This document shows positions 17,595-27,189 of a stretch of 64,000 nt of DNA, one piece after another. This DNA comes from Bifidobacterium tibiigranuli (lineage in GTDB: Bacteria > Actinomycetota > Actinomycetes > Actinomycetales > Bifidobacteriaceae). The DNA lies in assembly GCF_009371885.1 (NCBI RefSeq), contig NZ_QLZA01000006.1:1-64000 (forward strand), written 5' to 3'. Position 1 is the stretch's first letter; each line of letters opens with the position of its first letter. Made by a program: the position numbers and the translations under genes. The notes beneath the pieces are model-generated. The model was not told the DNA's origin and ran no database searches. It was given only the letters and a program-made list of their open reading frames with translations.

Positions 17595-18749
17595 TTAATT
17601 CATGACCTGGAACTTACCGTCTTTGAGCTGCAGCTTAAGGAAACTGGTGCTGGACATTCGCCGCGTCTTCTGATCAAAAGAGAATGTAGTCTTGTTGCCC
17701 ACATAGCACGGGAAATCGGTGACGGTCTGCAACGCCTTCTGCACACCAGCACGAGTCGGACTGGTCTTGTTCATGCCATACGCAAGATCGATGATTGCGG
17801 CGTATGAGGTTTGGTTGAACTCGCCCGGATCAATCTTGTACTTGGCACGGAAGTCCTTGACGAACTTCTGCGCATTGGGATTGGTGGTATCGGTAGTGAA
17901 TGGCGCCATGAGAATCGTACCTTCGCCGTTCTTGCCTGACGTGGTGATGTATTCGTTGGTAATTTGCCCTCCATAGAACGGGCCGGTATAACCGAGCTTG
18001 TCTCGCAGGGTGTTAATCACCAAGGCACCGTCCGGGCCATATCCCACATGGACGATGGCGTCTGGATGGGCATCGCGGGCTGGAATCAGGATGGGTGACA
18101 AATCGGTCGAATCGGCAAGGAACGAGGATTCATATGCAATGTCGATTCCTTTGGCCAACGCCTCTTTCTTGAATGCGGCGTATGCGGCCTTGCCCCAGTC
18201 GTTCTCGATGTAGACCGCGGAGATCTTTTTGGCTTTCTCGGCGACTAAGTCAGCCACTTGGGCCTGAAAATCGTCTTGGCTGTACTGCGGTGTCCACACA
18301 TGGTCGCCTGTAGACGTGAAATCAGCTGCAGAGTTGTTGAATCCGTAGTGCACCAGACCTGCTTGCTGGAAGGTGGGAGAAGCCGCCATGGATGCACCAG
18401 AGGAGTAATCGCCGACAACCGCTACCACCGAAGAATCCGATGCGATTTTCGGGGCGATTGCGGCGGTCTGCTTGGGATCGGACTGCGTGTCATAGTACTT
18501 GAGCTCGATGGATTTGCCCTTGACTCCACCCTTGCCATTCACCTGTTCGACGCCGAGATCAAGGCCTTGCTTGAACATCTTTCCATATTCCGCATACTGT
18601 CCGGTCTCCGGATACATTACAGCGATGGCGACCTTGCTGGAGGATGAGCTGGACGAGCTTCCTCCGAATGTCGAATTCTGGGCGCATGCCGTAGTCGCCA
18701 GCACTGCCAGCACTGCGAATGCGCCGGCTATTGTTTTCTTAACTTTCAT
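17595..18749 (-). CDS. Liv-type extracellular substrate-binding lipoprotein
   Basis: This 384-residue ABC solute-binding protein belongs to the periplasmic-binding type I (LivJ/LivK) fold. The signal peptide ends in a lipobox LATTAC, with Cys near residue 22. A serine-rich linker (SSSSSSSS) follows, and the mature domain starts KVAIAVMYPETGQYAEYG. Typical Liv segments such as GVKGKSIELKYYDTQSDP are present. The ligand is not evident; branched-chain amino acids, urea or an S-substituted amino acid are all possible given the neighbours. It lies 90 bp after the UROD-like gene. Confidence 0.9.
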   Translation of the reverse strand: MKVKKTIAGAFAVLAVLATTACAQNSTFGGSSSSSSSSKVAIAVMYPETGQYAEYGKMFKQGLDLGVEQVNGKGGVKGKSIELKYYDTQSDPKQTAAIAPKIASDSSVVAVVGDYSSGASMAASPTFQQAGLVHYGFNNSAADFTSTGDHVWTPQYSQDDFQAQVADLVAEKAKKISAVYIENDWGKAAYAAFKKEALAKGIDIAYESSFLADSTDLSPILIPARDAHPDAIVHVGYGPDGALVINTLRDKLGYTGPFYGGQITNEYITTSGKNGEGTILMAPFTTDTTNPNAQKFVKDFRAKYKIDPGEFNQTSYAAIIDLAYGMNKTSPTRAGVQKALQTVTDFPCYVGNKTTFSFDQKTRRMSSTSFLKLQLKDGKFQVMN

Positions 18750-18839
18750 GGTATTTTCCTCTCTGTCGTCTGCATGCCGCAGAACGAATCATTATGGCTA
18801 TTTGGTGGTTTGTATGGATGGGTATGGGTATCCGTTGGC

Positions 18840-19880
18840 TCAGTGCCCTGCTGTACGAAGCAGTTCGAGCGCCTCGTCGGAAGCAGGAGTAGGAATCGTG
18901 CAGCTTGGCGCTAGCAGGAATGGCTTGCCTTCGCGTTCTTCCATGGTCCGATCAAGCTGCGTTCTGACCTCATCAAGATCACTGCTCGGAGCGAACTGAG
19001 TGAAGTTGACGCCGCCAATTGGGACGATGCCGAGATCTTCGTCGATGGGGGGATTCCCGCTCATGAACTGATCCCAGTGAATAGCATCTATTGGGTAATC
19101 CGAAAACCACTCGGGATGAGATTCCATACGGCATGTATGGAACACTGAGACCTTGTCCTTCACTGCGGCAAGCACCTGCATATCGTATGGGCGGGAGAAC
19201 TCGTCGAATTGCTCCTTGCTGAAGTAGCCGTTACTGGCTGTTCCGGTGACGGCGAAAAAGATGCCGTCGAGCCCAGCTCCTCCTTCCTCATAGGGAGCGA
19301 CGAGCGCCTGAACGTATTCGATGCAGCTATCGGTGATACTCTGCAAAGCCTGCTTGGCAGCTTGAGGCTGGTCGAATATCAGCTCCTTGATGCCGAAGTC
19401 CGTAGTGGAGCCATAGATCGCATCGCCCTTGTACAGGGACATGCCGGCGCATTGCAGCAGGATGGACAAGGGTGAAAACATCGTCATTACCACGACACGG
19501 TCCTCGAAGTGCTTTCGTATCAACATCGCGCCTTTGACATGTTCCATGAATACCGGCGAATCGGCGAGCGCGATCCTGTCGATCTTGCTGACTTCAGCAG
19601 GTTCAGTGATGGCAGCTGAGAGCTGTTTTTGAATCGGATCGCTCGGACCGTATTCGTTCGGGTCATATGTCGACCCCCACACTTCGGAATAGTAGGTGGC
19701 GCGTGGATTGATCTTCACCCAATCCCAATCCCATTTCTCCACAAAATCGATGGAATGCTGGGCGAAATCCTCAGGGTCGTTCTCATGGCAGTTGAAATGC
19801 TGCCAGGCTGCGGTAAGGAATGGAACAGTGGTCTCCTTACCGTTGACGAGGTCCATAAATTCGGTCCTACGATTGGTCAT
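18840..19880 (-). CDS. Uroporphyrinogen decarboxylase superfamily protein
   Basis: This protein of about 346 residues has the UROD/methyltransferase barrel pattern (VPFLTAAWQHFN near the start, KINPRATYYSEVWG, HTCRMESHPEWFSDYPIDAIHWD late). True heme enzymes sit with other hem genes and begin with a different R-x-P-V-W motif. This one sits between a C-S lyase and an amino-acid importer, so a methyl-transfer role on a sulfur or nitrogen compound is more plausible. The UROD superfamily also includes corrinoid methyltransferases and MetE. HTCR may contribute a metal-binding Cys. The ATG at 19880 follows AAGGAG. The function is inferred from context only. Confidence 0.75.
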   Translation of the reverse strand: MTNRRTEFMDLVNGKETTVPFLTAAWQHFNCHENDPEDFAQHSIDFVEKWDWDWVKINPRATYYSEVWGSTYDPNEYGPSDPIQKQLSAAITEPAEVSKIDRIALADSPVFMEHVKGAMLIRKHFEDRVVVMTMFSPLSILLQCAGMSLYKGDAIYGSTTDFGIKELIFDQPQAAKQALQSITDSCIEYVQALVAPYEEGGAGLDGIFFAVTGTASNGYFSKEQFDEFSRPYDMQVLAAVKDKVSVFHTCRMESHPEWFSDYPIDAIHWDQFMSGNPPIDEDLGIVPIGGVNFTQFAPSSDLDEVRTQLDRTMEEREGKPFLLAPSCTIPTPASDEALELLRTAGH

Positions 19881-19958
19881 TGCGTTCTCCTTAGTGGGTG
19901 ATGCTGTCAAAACTTAAATGGTGAAGATATCGAAAGAAATAACACCGAGTTACAGAAT

Positions 19959-21158
19959 CTATAGCAGCGCATCTGCGTGCAGCGCGTTGTACATGCGATC
20001 AAGGCATTCGACAAGCAGAGGATGCGGCATGGCAAAGTTCATGCGAACACAGCCTTTGCCGATCTCACCGCATTCGACGCCGTCAGTCAGGGCGACTCCG
20101 GCATGTTCGAGGAAGTACTCAGTTGGATGCTCGATGCCCAGAGGCGTGAAATCCAGCCATGCGATATACGTGCCTTGAGGAGGAACATAGCCGACCTTGC
20201 TGAACCGACCGTGCATCTGATCGTCAAGCAGTTCGAAATTGCTCCTGACATATTTCAGCGCCTCGAGGAACCACGGCTCGGCTCTGGTGTAGGCCGCGGT
20301 GGTGGCGATTGCGCCGATGGTGGCGGTCTGATGCTCGCTCCACTGTGCTCGCTCCATCCACAATACGAGATCCTTGGGATTGGTCAGCAGCACTTGCGCG
20401 CATTTGGTGCCAGGAATATTGAATGATTTCGAGGCGGAAGTCGCAGTGATGGCCTGTATTGCTGTGGTCTCATTGATCGAGGCAAACGGCACATGGGTAT
20501 ATCCGTCGAAAACGAACGGCGCATGGATCTCATCGGAGAAGATGCGCACACCGTACTGGGAAGCCAGCGCGGAGAGCCTGAGCTCCTCGTCGAGGGTGAG
20601 CACCTTGCCGATGGGATTATGCGGATTGCACAGCACAAACGCGCGGCAGCCGTTCTTGAAGGCGTCCTCGATGGCGTCGAAATCAAAGAGCCATTCCTCG
20701 CCCTCCTGAAGCATGTCAATCTCGATGACCTTTATCCCGTAGAGCGGCGGCACACTGAGAAACGGCATATACGCCGGAGTCGGCACGATAACGGCATTGC
20801 CCGACTTGACGATTTCTCGCAGGAAAATCTCATAGGCTTCAAGCACATCAGGAACCGGACGAATGCAATCCGGACTCACATCCCAGTCATAATGCTGTTG
20901 CTGCCAATCAGCACAGGCCTCAGCCACTCGGCGCTTCCAAGGATCAGGAATATACCCGAGTGCGCATTCTTCGGTCGCGTTCTCAATCGCCTCCTGAATA
21001 CACGGCGCCAGCCCATAATCCATCTCAGCGATGAACGCTCCGATACAGCCAGGATAACGGGTCCATTTGTCACTGCCGCGCTTGGCGAGATCGTCAGCCG
21101 TCTCATGATCGATGCTGTCCGGATTGAATCCGGTAATCGTGAATGTTGATGTTTCCAT
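19959..21158 (-). CDS. PatB/MalY-type cystathionine beta-lyase (C-S lyase)
   Basis: This 399-residue PLP enzyme is of aminotransferase fold I. The pattern AEMDYGLAPCIQEAIENA near the start, CNPHNPIGKVLTLDEE, FSDEIHAPFVF and the PLP lysine in ATSASKSFNIPGTKCA are typical of MalY/PatB C-S lyases. These cleave cystathionine and S-substituted cysteines to pyruvate, ammonia and a thiol. The start at 21158 begins the folded part. It is first in the Liv cluster downstream of a LysR regulator. It could release homocysteine or a small thiol from an imported cysteine conjugate. Confidence 0.88.
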   Translation of the reverse strand: METSTFTITGFNPDSIDHETADDLAKRGSDKWTRYPGCIGAFIAEMDYGLAPCIQEAIENATEECALGYIPDPWKRRVAEACADWQQQHYDWDVSPDCIRPVPDVLEAYEIFLREIVKSGNAVIVPTPAYMPFLSVPPLYGIKVIEIDMLQEGEEWLFDFDAIEDAFKNGCRAFVLCNPHNPIGKVLTLDEELRLSALASQYGVRIFSDEIHAPFVFDGYTHVPFASINETTAIQAITATSASKSFNIPGTKCAQVLLTNPKDLVLWMERAQWSEHQTATIGAIATTAAYTRAEPWFLEALKYVRSNFELLDDQMHGRFSKVGYVPPQGTYIAWLDFTPLGIEHPTEYFLEHAGVALTDGVECGEIGKGCVRMNFAMPHPLLVECLDRMYNALHADALL

Positions 21159-21234
21159 GACCCCATTGTGCATGAATCAACACGGCCTCCGACTGCTTTT
21201 CTTCCCCCGAACAGTTAGAGCCATCGTACTGATT

Positions 21235-21286
21235 GTTATAACCGGTCACACACAGGAAACATGAAACACGACAGAAACGTTATAAC
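21235..21286. promoter_or_regulatory. Paired GTTATAAC palindromes (probable LysR sites)
   Basis: The palindrome GTTATAAC occurs at 21235-21242 and again at 21279-21286, 44 bp apart and about four helical turns. Both lie 77-128 bp before the PatB gene. This distance and repetition fit recognition and activation sites of a LysR regulator, whose gene lies immediately beyond. Confidence 0.5.
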
Positions 21287-21302
21287 TGTCCTATGCCGAA
21301 TT

Positions 21303-22229
21303 CTATGCAAGATACTTCTTTGATGAGCGCCGCGCTTCGTCCTTGACCATGCCCACCGCCGGGCGGTCATCGCCGTTGCGCGTCACGAACAAGACCTCAC
21401 GACAGGCGTTCTTGTCCTTGATGGGGCATGCCGCCAGATCATCACGCAGATACGTACGGGTGGAGAGCTGCGGCACAATGGACACTCCCATGCCCGTCTC
21501 CACCAAGTTCTGTGTTGCCCAGTAGTCGTCCGTGGAATGGGTAATGTCCGGCGAGAATCCCGCGGTTCTGGCCAGCGAAATCAGATTCGCCTGACAAGTC
21601 TCACATCCAGCAATCCAATGCTCGTCCCTAGCCGAGACCAGGGCGACGGGCTCCTGCGTGGACTCATAACGCTTGGCGATGGCCGATGCTCTGCTGACCA
21701 GCAGCAGCAATGGGTCCAGACCGAAAGAATCTGTTTTGAGATTCTCGTTGATCTCAAGAAAATTGGGAATGCTGCTGTACCGAAATATGATGGCGCAATC
21801 AGCCATGCCCTGAGCCAGCGCATCCATGGCTTCAGGAGGTTCCATCTGCATGATGCTCAGTCGCACATTTGATGACCAGCTCATACGTACCAGCACCTTG
21901 GCTACGAACGAGGAACATATCGAAGGAGGCGCCACCAGCCGAATATGCGAGGAGCTATGGCGGGTATATTCCTCGATGTCCTTACTCGCAAGCGTGAGCC
22001 GATTATCGATAAGCTGACCGTGCCGGGAAAGGATCAGGCCTATCGGCGTCAGCTCTACGCCATGCGACGTGCGCCGAACCAGCGTAGTCTTCAGCTCATC
22101 CTCACATTTCCTGATCTGCTTGCTGATGGCGGGTTGGGACCACCCGGTCTCGTGGGCCACTGCGGAAAAGGATCCGAGACGTTCGATATTCCACAATGTC
22201 ACCATTATTTGCGGATTGAGCTGCACCAT
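21303..22229 (-). CDS. LysR-family transcriptional regulator
   Basis: The 308-residue protein has an N-terminal winged helix (LGSFSAVAHETGWSQPAISKQI) and a C-terminal periplasmic-binding-like effector domain. The latter includes LLLLVSRASAIAKRYE and ETGMGVSIVPQL. The ATG at 22229 follows AGGAGG. The gene is on the same strand as, and just upstream of, the PatB-UROD-Liv genes, so it is the likely regulator of that cluster. Several LysR proteins of sulfur metabolism sense O-acetylserine or related compounds; the effector here is unknown. Confidence 0.9.
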   Translation of the reverse strand: MVQLNPQIMVTLWNIERLGSFSAVAHETGWSQPAISKQIRKCEDELKTTLVRRTSHGVELTPIGLILSRHGQLIDNRLTLASKDIEEYTRHSSSHIRLVAPPSICSSFVAKVLVRMSWSSNVRLSIMQMEPPEAMDALAQGMADCAIIFRYSSIPNFLEINENLKTDSFGLDPLLLLVSRASAIAKRYESTQEPVALVSARDEHWIAGCETCQANLISLARTAGFSPDITHSTDDYWATQNLVETGMGVSIVPQLSTRTYLRDDLAACPIKDKNACREVLFVTRNGDDRPAVGMVKDEARRSSKKYLA

Positions 22230-22480
22230 GGCAAACCTCCTGGTTGCACGCAAAATCTATGACATACCTATTGTCTATCATATATTGGCGTGTTTGCGGA
22301 TAGGTAAGCACAGCGGTGTTACGACTATGTGACATTCCTGCATTAACGCAAAGCCTTGAACAGGCACTGTTCGATAGCGCAGAGAGCAGTAATCTTGCCA
22401 CGCGCCGGAAGCACTTTATGGCTGCGACAGGTGTGAGCGCTCGCGGCAATGCCGACATTCATACGCGCCACGGGCCCTCA

Positions 22481-23650
22481 TCACAGCTCTTTCAACGTTC
22501 GCAGCGCCACCGTGGCCAGCAGATCTGAGCCGCTCGCCAAGGCATCGAGCTTGGGGAAGAAGGTCGGGCCGTGCATGGGGCGATCGGCGTTGCCGACGCC
22601 GATATGAATGAAAGCGCCGGGCGCCTGCTGCAAGTAGTACGAGAAATCCTCGCCACCCAGCGACGGATGCGGAGCGGCAACCGTGAAGCCCACGTCGGTC
22701 GCGGTCGATGCGGCGAGCGCCGACCAGTGCGGGTCGTTCATCACCGACGGAGAGCCGTACTCCCACTCGAAATCCGCCGTGACGCCGTATGCGGCGGCGA
22801 CTCCCTCCACGGCTGCCTGCAGCCGGTCATGGATTACTGTCCTGTCTTCGGGGAACGCGGTGCGTGCAGTGCCTTCGAGGAACGCCTGCGCCGGAACGAC
22901 GTTCCATGTGCTTCCCGCCTCGACATGGGTGACGGTGACCACGCGCGGATGCGCCGGGTCTACATCCTGCCCGGCGATGGACTGAATGCCTTCGATGATG
23001 GCGACAGCAGGGCGAATCGGGTTGAGGCCGCCTTGCGGATGCGCGGCATGCGTGCCTCGGCCGTGCACGGTGACATGGAACTTGTCGACCGCGCCGCTGT
23101 CCGGCCCCGAGCCAATGATGACGGTTCCCGGCTTAGCCTCGTTGGTGTCATGCGTGCCGTAGAACGCCTCCACGTCGGCGAGTACTCCAGTGTTGAGCAC
23201 GGCAACGGAGCCGGTGGGCGTATCCTTATCGGCCGCGACCTCCTCAGCCGGCTGCAGAATCACCTTGATAGTGCCCGCGAAATCCTTGCGCCGCTCGTTG
23301 ATGATGAGCGCCGCGCCAATTGCGGTCGTCATGTTGTAGTCATGCCCGCATCCGTGCAGATAGCCCTCATTGAGCGAAGCGTAGGGCAAGCCGGTCTGCT
23401 CGGTGATCGGCAGGGCATCAATGTCGCCGCGCACCGCCACGACATGCCCCTCCCCTGCGCCCGTTCCTTCACCATGAATCACGGCAACCAGACCGGTTTT
23501 CAGCCCGGAATCCAAGATCTCGATGCCATGCTCATCGAATATCTGCCGTATCCGTTTGGTGGTCTCGAACTCCCGATATGAGGGTTCGGGATGCTGATGG
23601 AACCATTTCGCGTACGTTTCCAGTTCCTGCTGCAGATCGCGCTGAGGCAT
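22481..23650 (-). CDS. M20D amidohydrolase (N-acyl amino-acid hydrolase)
   Basis: This 389-residue zinc-dependent hydrolase is of the M20D/hippurate hydrolase type. The metal site includes LHGCGHDYNMTTAIGAAL, ILQPAEEVAADKDT, the dimerisation-domain histidine in GRGTHAAHPQGG, and LGGEDFSYYLQQ. Family members remove acyl groups from amino acids, including N-acyl-cysteine conjugates. It stands between the MetB-like gene and the LysR/PatB cluster, where it could deacylate a conjugate before C-S cleavage. It is related to, but clearly different from, the second M20 protein at 47063. Confidence 0.9.
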   Translation of the reverse strand: MPQRDLQQELETYAKWFHQHPEPSYREFETTKRIRQIFDEHGIEILDSGLKTGLVAVIHGEGTGAGEGHVVAVRGDIDALPITEQTGLPYASLNEGYLHGCGHDYNMTTAIGAALIINERRKDFAGTIKVILQPAEEVAADKDTPTGSVAVLNTGVLADVEAFYGTHDTNEAKPGTVIIGSGPDSGAVDKFHVTVHGRGTHAAHPQGGLNPIRPAVAIIEGIQSIAGQDVDPAHPRVVTVTHVEAGSTWNVVPAQAFLEGTARTAFPEDRTVIHDRLQAAVEGVAAAYGVTADFEWEYGSPSVMNDPHWSALAASTATDVGFTVAAPHPSLGGEDFSYYLQQAPGAFIHIGVGNADRPMHGPTFFPKLDALASGSDLLATVALRTLKEL

Positions 23651-23728
23651 GAGCGGCTCGCTTTCCTATTGTTTTCCAAATGCACGCTGTCATAGCGCTA
23701 ATTCATGGCGTCGGCACATATCGCATAT

Positions 23729-23753
23729 ATCGTGCGCCCCCTCTGCGCACGAT
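23729..23753 (-). terminator. Hairpin after MetB-like gene
   Basis: ATCGTGCGC at 23729-23737 pairs with GCGCACGAT at 23745-23753. It lies just downstream of the MetB-like gene on the minus strand. The following bases are only moderately T-rich, so it is a weak or partial terminator. Confidence 0.4.
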
Positions 23754-23775
23754 TTCCGCTTTACGTACGTACCCC

Positions 23776-25020
23776 TCACGCAAACGCGCCGGAGCGCAGC
23801 TGGCTTTCAACCTCTTCGGCCGGAAGCTCCTCATACGCCTTGTCCAAGGCCTGCCCCAGATCTTCGACGAGATCATTGACATCTTCGATGCCGACGGACA
23901 GACGAATCAGCTCGTCGGTGATGCCGACTTTGAGGCGCTCCTCGCGCGGCAGCTCGAAATGCGTCATGCGACAGGGCAGCTCGGCGAGGCTTTCGACCGC
24001 GCCCAGGCTGACGGCGAGGCGGAAGACGTGCAGGCTGTCGAGCACGGTCGACGAGTTGACGCCCGGTGCCACCTCGAAGGAGAGCACGCCGCCGAAGCCG
24101 CGCAGTCCCTTGGCTGCCGCGTTCTCCCCGCTGCCGGGAAGGCCGGGGTAGTTGACTTTGCGCACCAGCGGATGGGCCAGCAGATACTGCGCGATGGCCA
24201 AGGCGTTGTCCTGCTGACGCTCCATACGCAGCGACAGGGTCTGCATGCCGCGGCGCACCGCGTCGCATTCAGCCGGGGCGAGCACGCCACCGATGCGGTT
24301 CTGTGCGAAGTAGATGCGCTGCGCGAAGTCTTCGTCCCGAGCGACGACGAGGCCGGCGATCACATCAGAATGGCCTGCGAGGTACTTGGTCGCCGAGTGA
24401 ATCACGACATCCGCGCCCAAATCCAGCGGCTGCTGCAAATACGGCGTGACGAAAGTGTTGTCCACAATCACGCGAGTGCCGTAGCGCTGCGCGATCCGCG
24501 CGATAGCCTGCACATCGTTGACCTGCAGCAGCGGGTTGGTCAGCGTCTCGAAGTACACGGCCTTCGCCGGCGTGGCTTGTTTGCCGCCATCATCGCCATC
24601 GCTGTCATCGCCGTCATTCCCCGCGATAATCCGCTCCAACGACTCAAGATCGGCGGTGTCAGCTGCCTCGATGCGCAATCCCCAACGACTGAAAAACTCA
24701 TTGAACAGCGAGTAGCTTCCGCCATAGATATTCTTGCCCACGACGATGCGATCCTCCGGTGAAAAAGTCGAAAGCACCGCATGAATCGCCGCCAGCCCGG
24801 AGGCGAAAGCAAATCCACGCACCCCGTGCTCGAGCTGCGCGATCTGGCTTTCGAGGAAATCACGGGTCGGGTTGCCGCTGCGGGCGTAGTCCCAGCGGGG
24901 CATGGCGTCAACCGATTCGAAAGCATAGGTTGATGAGTTGTAGATAGGCGGGTTCACGGCGCCGGTGGTGTTGTCATGCACCGGCAGCCCGTGAACCAGT
25001 TGCGTATTGAACCTCGTCAT
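23776..25020 (-). CDS. Cystathionine gamma-synthase/lyase family enzyme (MetB-like)
   Basis: This PLP enzyme of the Cys/Met family has 414 residues. PRWDYARSGNPTRDFLE, FASGLAAIHAVLSTF, the tyrosine/arginine loop and the PLP lysine in VVIHSATKYLAGHSD are all present. Near residue 150 an acidic insert (DGDDSDGDDGG) interrupts the usual loop. It could act as gamma-synthase, gamma-lyase or beta-lyase; sequence alone does not decide. The ATG at 25020 has AGGAGG 6 bp before it; a GTG two codons upstream is less likely. It heads the minus-strand block. Confidence 0.87.
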   Translation of the reverse strand: MTRFNTQLVHGLPVHDNTTGAVNPPIYNSSTYAFESVDAMPRWDYARSGNPTRDFLESQIAQLEHGVRGFAFASGLAAIHAVLSTFSPEDRIVVGKNIYGGSYSLFNEFFSRWGLRIEAADTADLESLERIIAGNDGDDSDGDDGGKQATPAKAVYFETLTNPLLQVNDVQAIARIAQRYGTRVIVDNTFVTPYLQQPLDLGADVVIHSATKYLAGHSDVIAGLVVARDEDFAQRIYFAQNRIGGVLAPAECDAVRRGMQTLSLRMERQQDNALAIAQYLLAHPLVRKVNYPGLPGSGENAAAKGLRGFGGVLSFEVAPGVNSSTVLDSLHVFRLAVSLGAVESLAELPCRMTHFELPREERLKVGITDELIRLSVGIEDVNDLVEDLGQALDKAYEELPAEEVESQLRSGAFA

Positions 25021-25290
25021 AGGCACCTCCTGGGACTTGTTTCATGCGGAATCCTGGCTGGATATGACCGCGACTTCAGCAACGCTAGGTCGCATAAGCC
25101 ACATGCGGCAAGCTGGGAGGCATACACGTTATTTATAGGATGCTCAAAATCGTTGGAAATACTTGGATATACCACTCTCTAGCCGACTGATTCAGTGCCC
25201 AGTAAGAGCCCCGCGACACACCAGAAGCGCACGCACGGAACACAGCACGCGGGAAGATGGGCGTACGGCAGCGAAGGGCAGGGGGAAAAC

Positions 25291-26214
25291 TTGAACAGAG
25301 ACAGCATGCTTGGCGTGGCAGCGGTGACGTTCACTTCAATCCTGTGGGGTACGACGGGGACCGCGGCCAGCTTCGCACCGGCTGTCGGCCCTCTCGCCAT
25401 CGGCGCGGCGGCTTTGGGCATCGGCGGGATACTTCAGGGCGTCATCGCCATCCCCAGCCTTATCAGCCAGCGCGAACTGCTGCGTACCAACTGGAAGACG
25501 GTGGTTCTCGGCGCGCTCGCAGTCGGCCTCTACCCGTTGGCCTTCTACAGCTCCATGAGGCTCGCCGGCGTGGCCGTGGGGTCGGTGATCTCGTTGGCGA
25601 CCGCTCCCCTGTTCTCGGGCATGCTTGAACGCATCATCGAACGACGCCCGCTGAGCAGAACCTGGATGTTGGCGGCGGCGCTCGGCATCCTGGGAAGCGT
25701 GCTGCTGTGCGTCTCCGACCTCACCAGCGGGGCGCACAATGCGCACAATGCGCACAGTGCCGGCTCGGCAGTCATTCCCGGCATTCTTCTCGCCCTCGTC
25801 GCAGGAGCGACCTACGCCAGCTATTCATGGGCGGTCAAGCATCTGCTCACCAAAGGATTGCCTCGTCCGGCCGCGATGGGTTCAGTATTCGCGCTCGGCG
25901 GAGTACTGCTTATGCCAGTACTGTTCCTGACCGGCGGCCCTATTCTGGCGAGTCGCAATTCACTGCTGGTGGCTGCGTACATGGCGCTCATTCCCATGTT
26001 TCTCGGCTATCTGCTGTTCGGCTATGGGCTTGCCCGGCTGGAGGCCAGCACCGCCACCACCATCACGCAGCTCGAACCCGCCGTAGCCTCCGTCCTCGCG
26101 GTTCTGGTCGTCGGTGAGCGACTCCCGATTCTTGGCTGGGTGGGAGTGTCATTGTTCGCAGTGGTGCTGATCTTGGTCATGCGAAGCTCGAGTACGCAAC
26201 GCATGCCTTCCTGA
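25291..26214 (+). CDS. EamA/DMT-family transporter
   Basis: This membrane protein of about 307 residues has ten hydrophobic segments in two EamA halves (TSILWGTTGTAASFAP in the first, GATYASYSWAVKHLL in the second). It belongs to the drug/metabolite superfamily; members export amino acids or metabolites. I prefer TTG 25291 because GGGGGA lies 5-6 bp before it; ATG 25306 is the alternative. It is divergent from the MetB-like gene, so an amino-acid exporter role is possible. Confidence 0.85.
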   Translation: MNRDSMLGVAAVTFTSILWGTTGTAASFAPAVGPLAIGAAALGIGGILQGVIAIPSLISQRELLRTNWKTVVLGALAVGLYPLAFYSSMRLAGVAVGSVISLATAPLFSGMLERIIERRPLSRTWMLAAALGILGSVLLCVSDLTSGAHNAHNAHSAGSAVIPGILLALVAGATYASYSWAVKHLLTKGLPRPAAMGSVFALGGVLLMPVLFLTGGPILASRNSLLVAAYMALIPMFLGYLLFGYGLARLEASTATTITQLEPAVASVLAVLVVGERLPILGWVGVSLFAVVLILVMRSSSTQRMPS

Positions 26215-26470
26215 GGATGTTGTTCGCTCCTTCGCGCATGGCCGAAAACGTATGCAAACGCTGGCGTCCCATGCGATGCGGGCTACGATGGGGTGAACTC
26301 GAATGCAGCGGGCCTGACTGTGGCATGATGCGGCAATGCACAAGGGAATTGAGAGCTTGGATTCCTGCGTTGCACGACCAACCACAATAAGCCTGCTGCA
26401 CGAATCAACCACTCAACTGTGCAAGCCAGCAAGGCAAGCCAACAACACAATCACACAAAGGAAGCATGAC

Positions 26471-27094
26471 ATGACCGCAATCGCTGTTATCGGAGCCAAT
26501 GGACGCGCCGGAAGCCGCATCGTCGACGAAGCGCTGAACCGTGGCTTTGACGTCACTGCCATAGTGCGCGGCGAGAATCGCACACGCGCCAGCAAGACCA
26601 TCGTCAAGGACCTTTTCGAGCTTGAGGCTGAGGATATTGCCGGCTTCGACGCGGTCGTGGACGCCTTTGGCGTGTTCGATCCGAATAAACTATCCGAGCA
26701 CTCCACTTCGCTCGCCCATCTTGCCGATATCCTGTCCGGCTCGCCGGTCCGACTGCTTGTCGTGGGCGGCGCGGGCAGCCTGTACACCAATACCGAGCAC
26801 ACCGCGCAGCTCAGCGATGGCTTCCCCGAGGACATCAAGCCGGTGCCGCTCGCCATGGGCAAGTCGCTGGATGAGCTGCGGCAGCACGACGACGTGCGCT
26901 GGACCTACCTCAGCCCGGCCGCCGATTTCCAGGCCGATGGCGAGCGCACTGGCGCGTACACCCTCGCAGGCGAGAACTACAGCACCGACGCGAACGGCAT
27001 CAGCGCGATCAGCTACGCGGACTACGCCATCGCCGTGGTTGACGAGATCGAGCACGGCTCCCATATCGGCGAGCGCATCTCCGTGCGCTGGTAG
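26471..27094 (+). CDS. NAD(P)-binding protein, atypical SDR
   Basis: The 207-residue single-domain Rossmann protein has VIGANGRAGSRIVDEALNRG at the N terminus, LLVVGGAGSLY in the middle and WTYLSPAADFQADGERTG towards the end. This pattern is typical of the NmrA-like/YwnB/YhfK group of NAD(P)H-binding reductases or redox sensors. The ATG at 26471 follows AGGAAGC. The next structure downstream is the large inverted repeat, which may end this transcript. Confidence 0.87.
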   Translation: MTAIAVIGANGRAGSRIVDEALNRGFDVTAIVRGENRTRASKTIVKDLFELEAEDIAGFDAVVDAFGVFDPNKLSEHSTSLAHLADILSGSPVRLLVVGGAGSLYTNTEHTAQLSDGFPEDIKPVPLAMGKSLDELRQHDDVRWTYLSPAADFQADGERTGAYTLAGENYSTDANGISAISYADYAIAVVDEIEHGSHIGERISVRW

Positions 27095-27189
27095 GACGAA
27101 ACGTTGCGTTTACGGCGTCACCATTGCCGCTACGGCCTTGGTATAAGTCCGCAGACGCTGCACACGCTGTGGCCCGAAGCGAAAAATCA

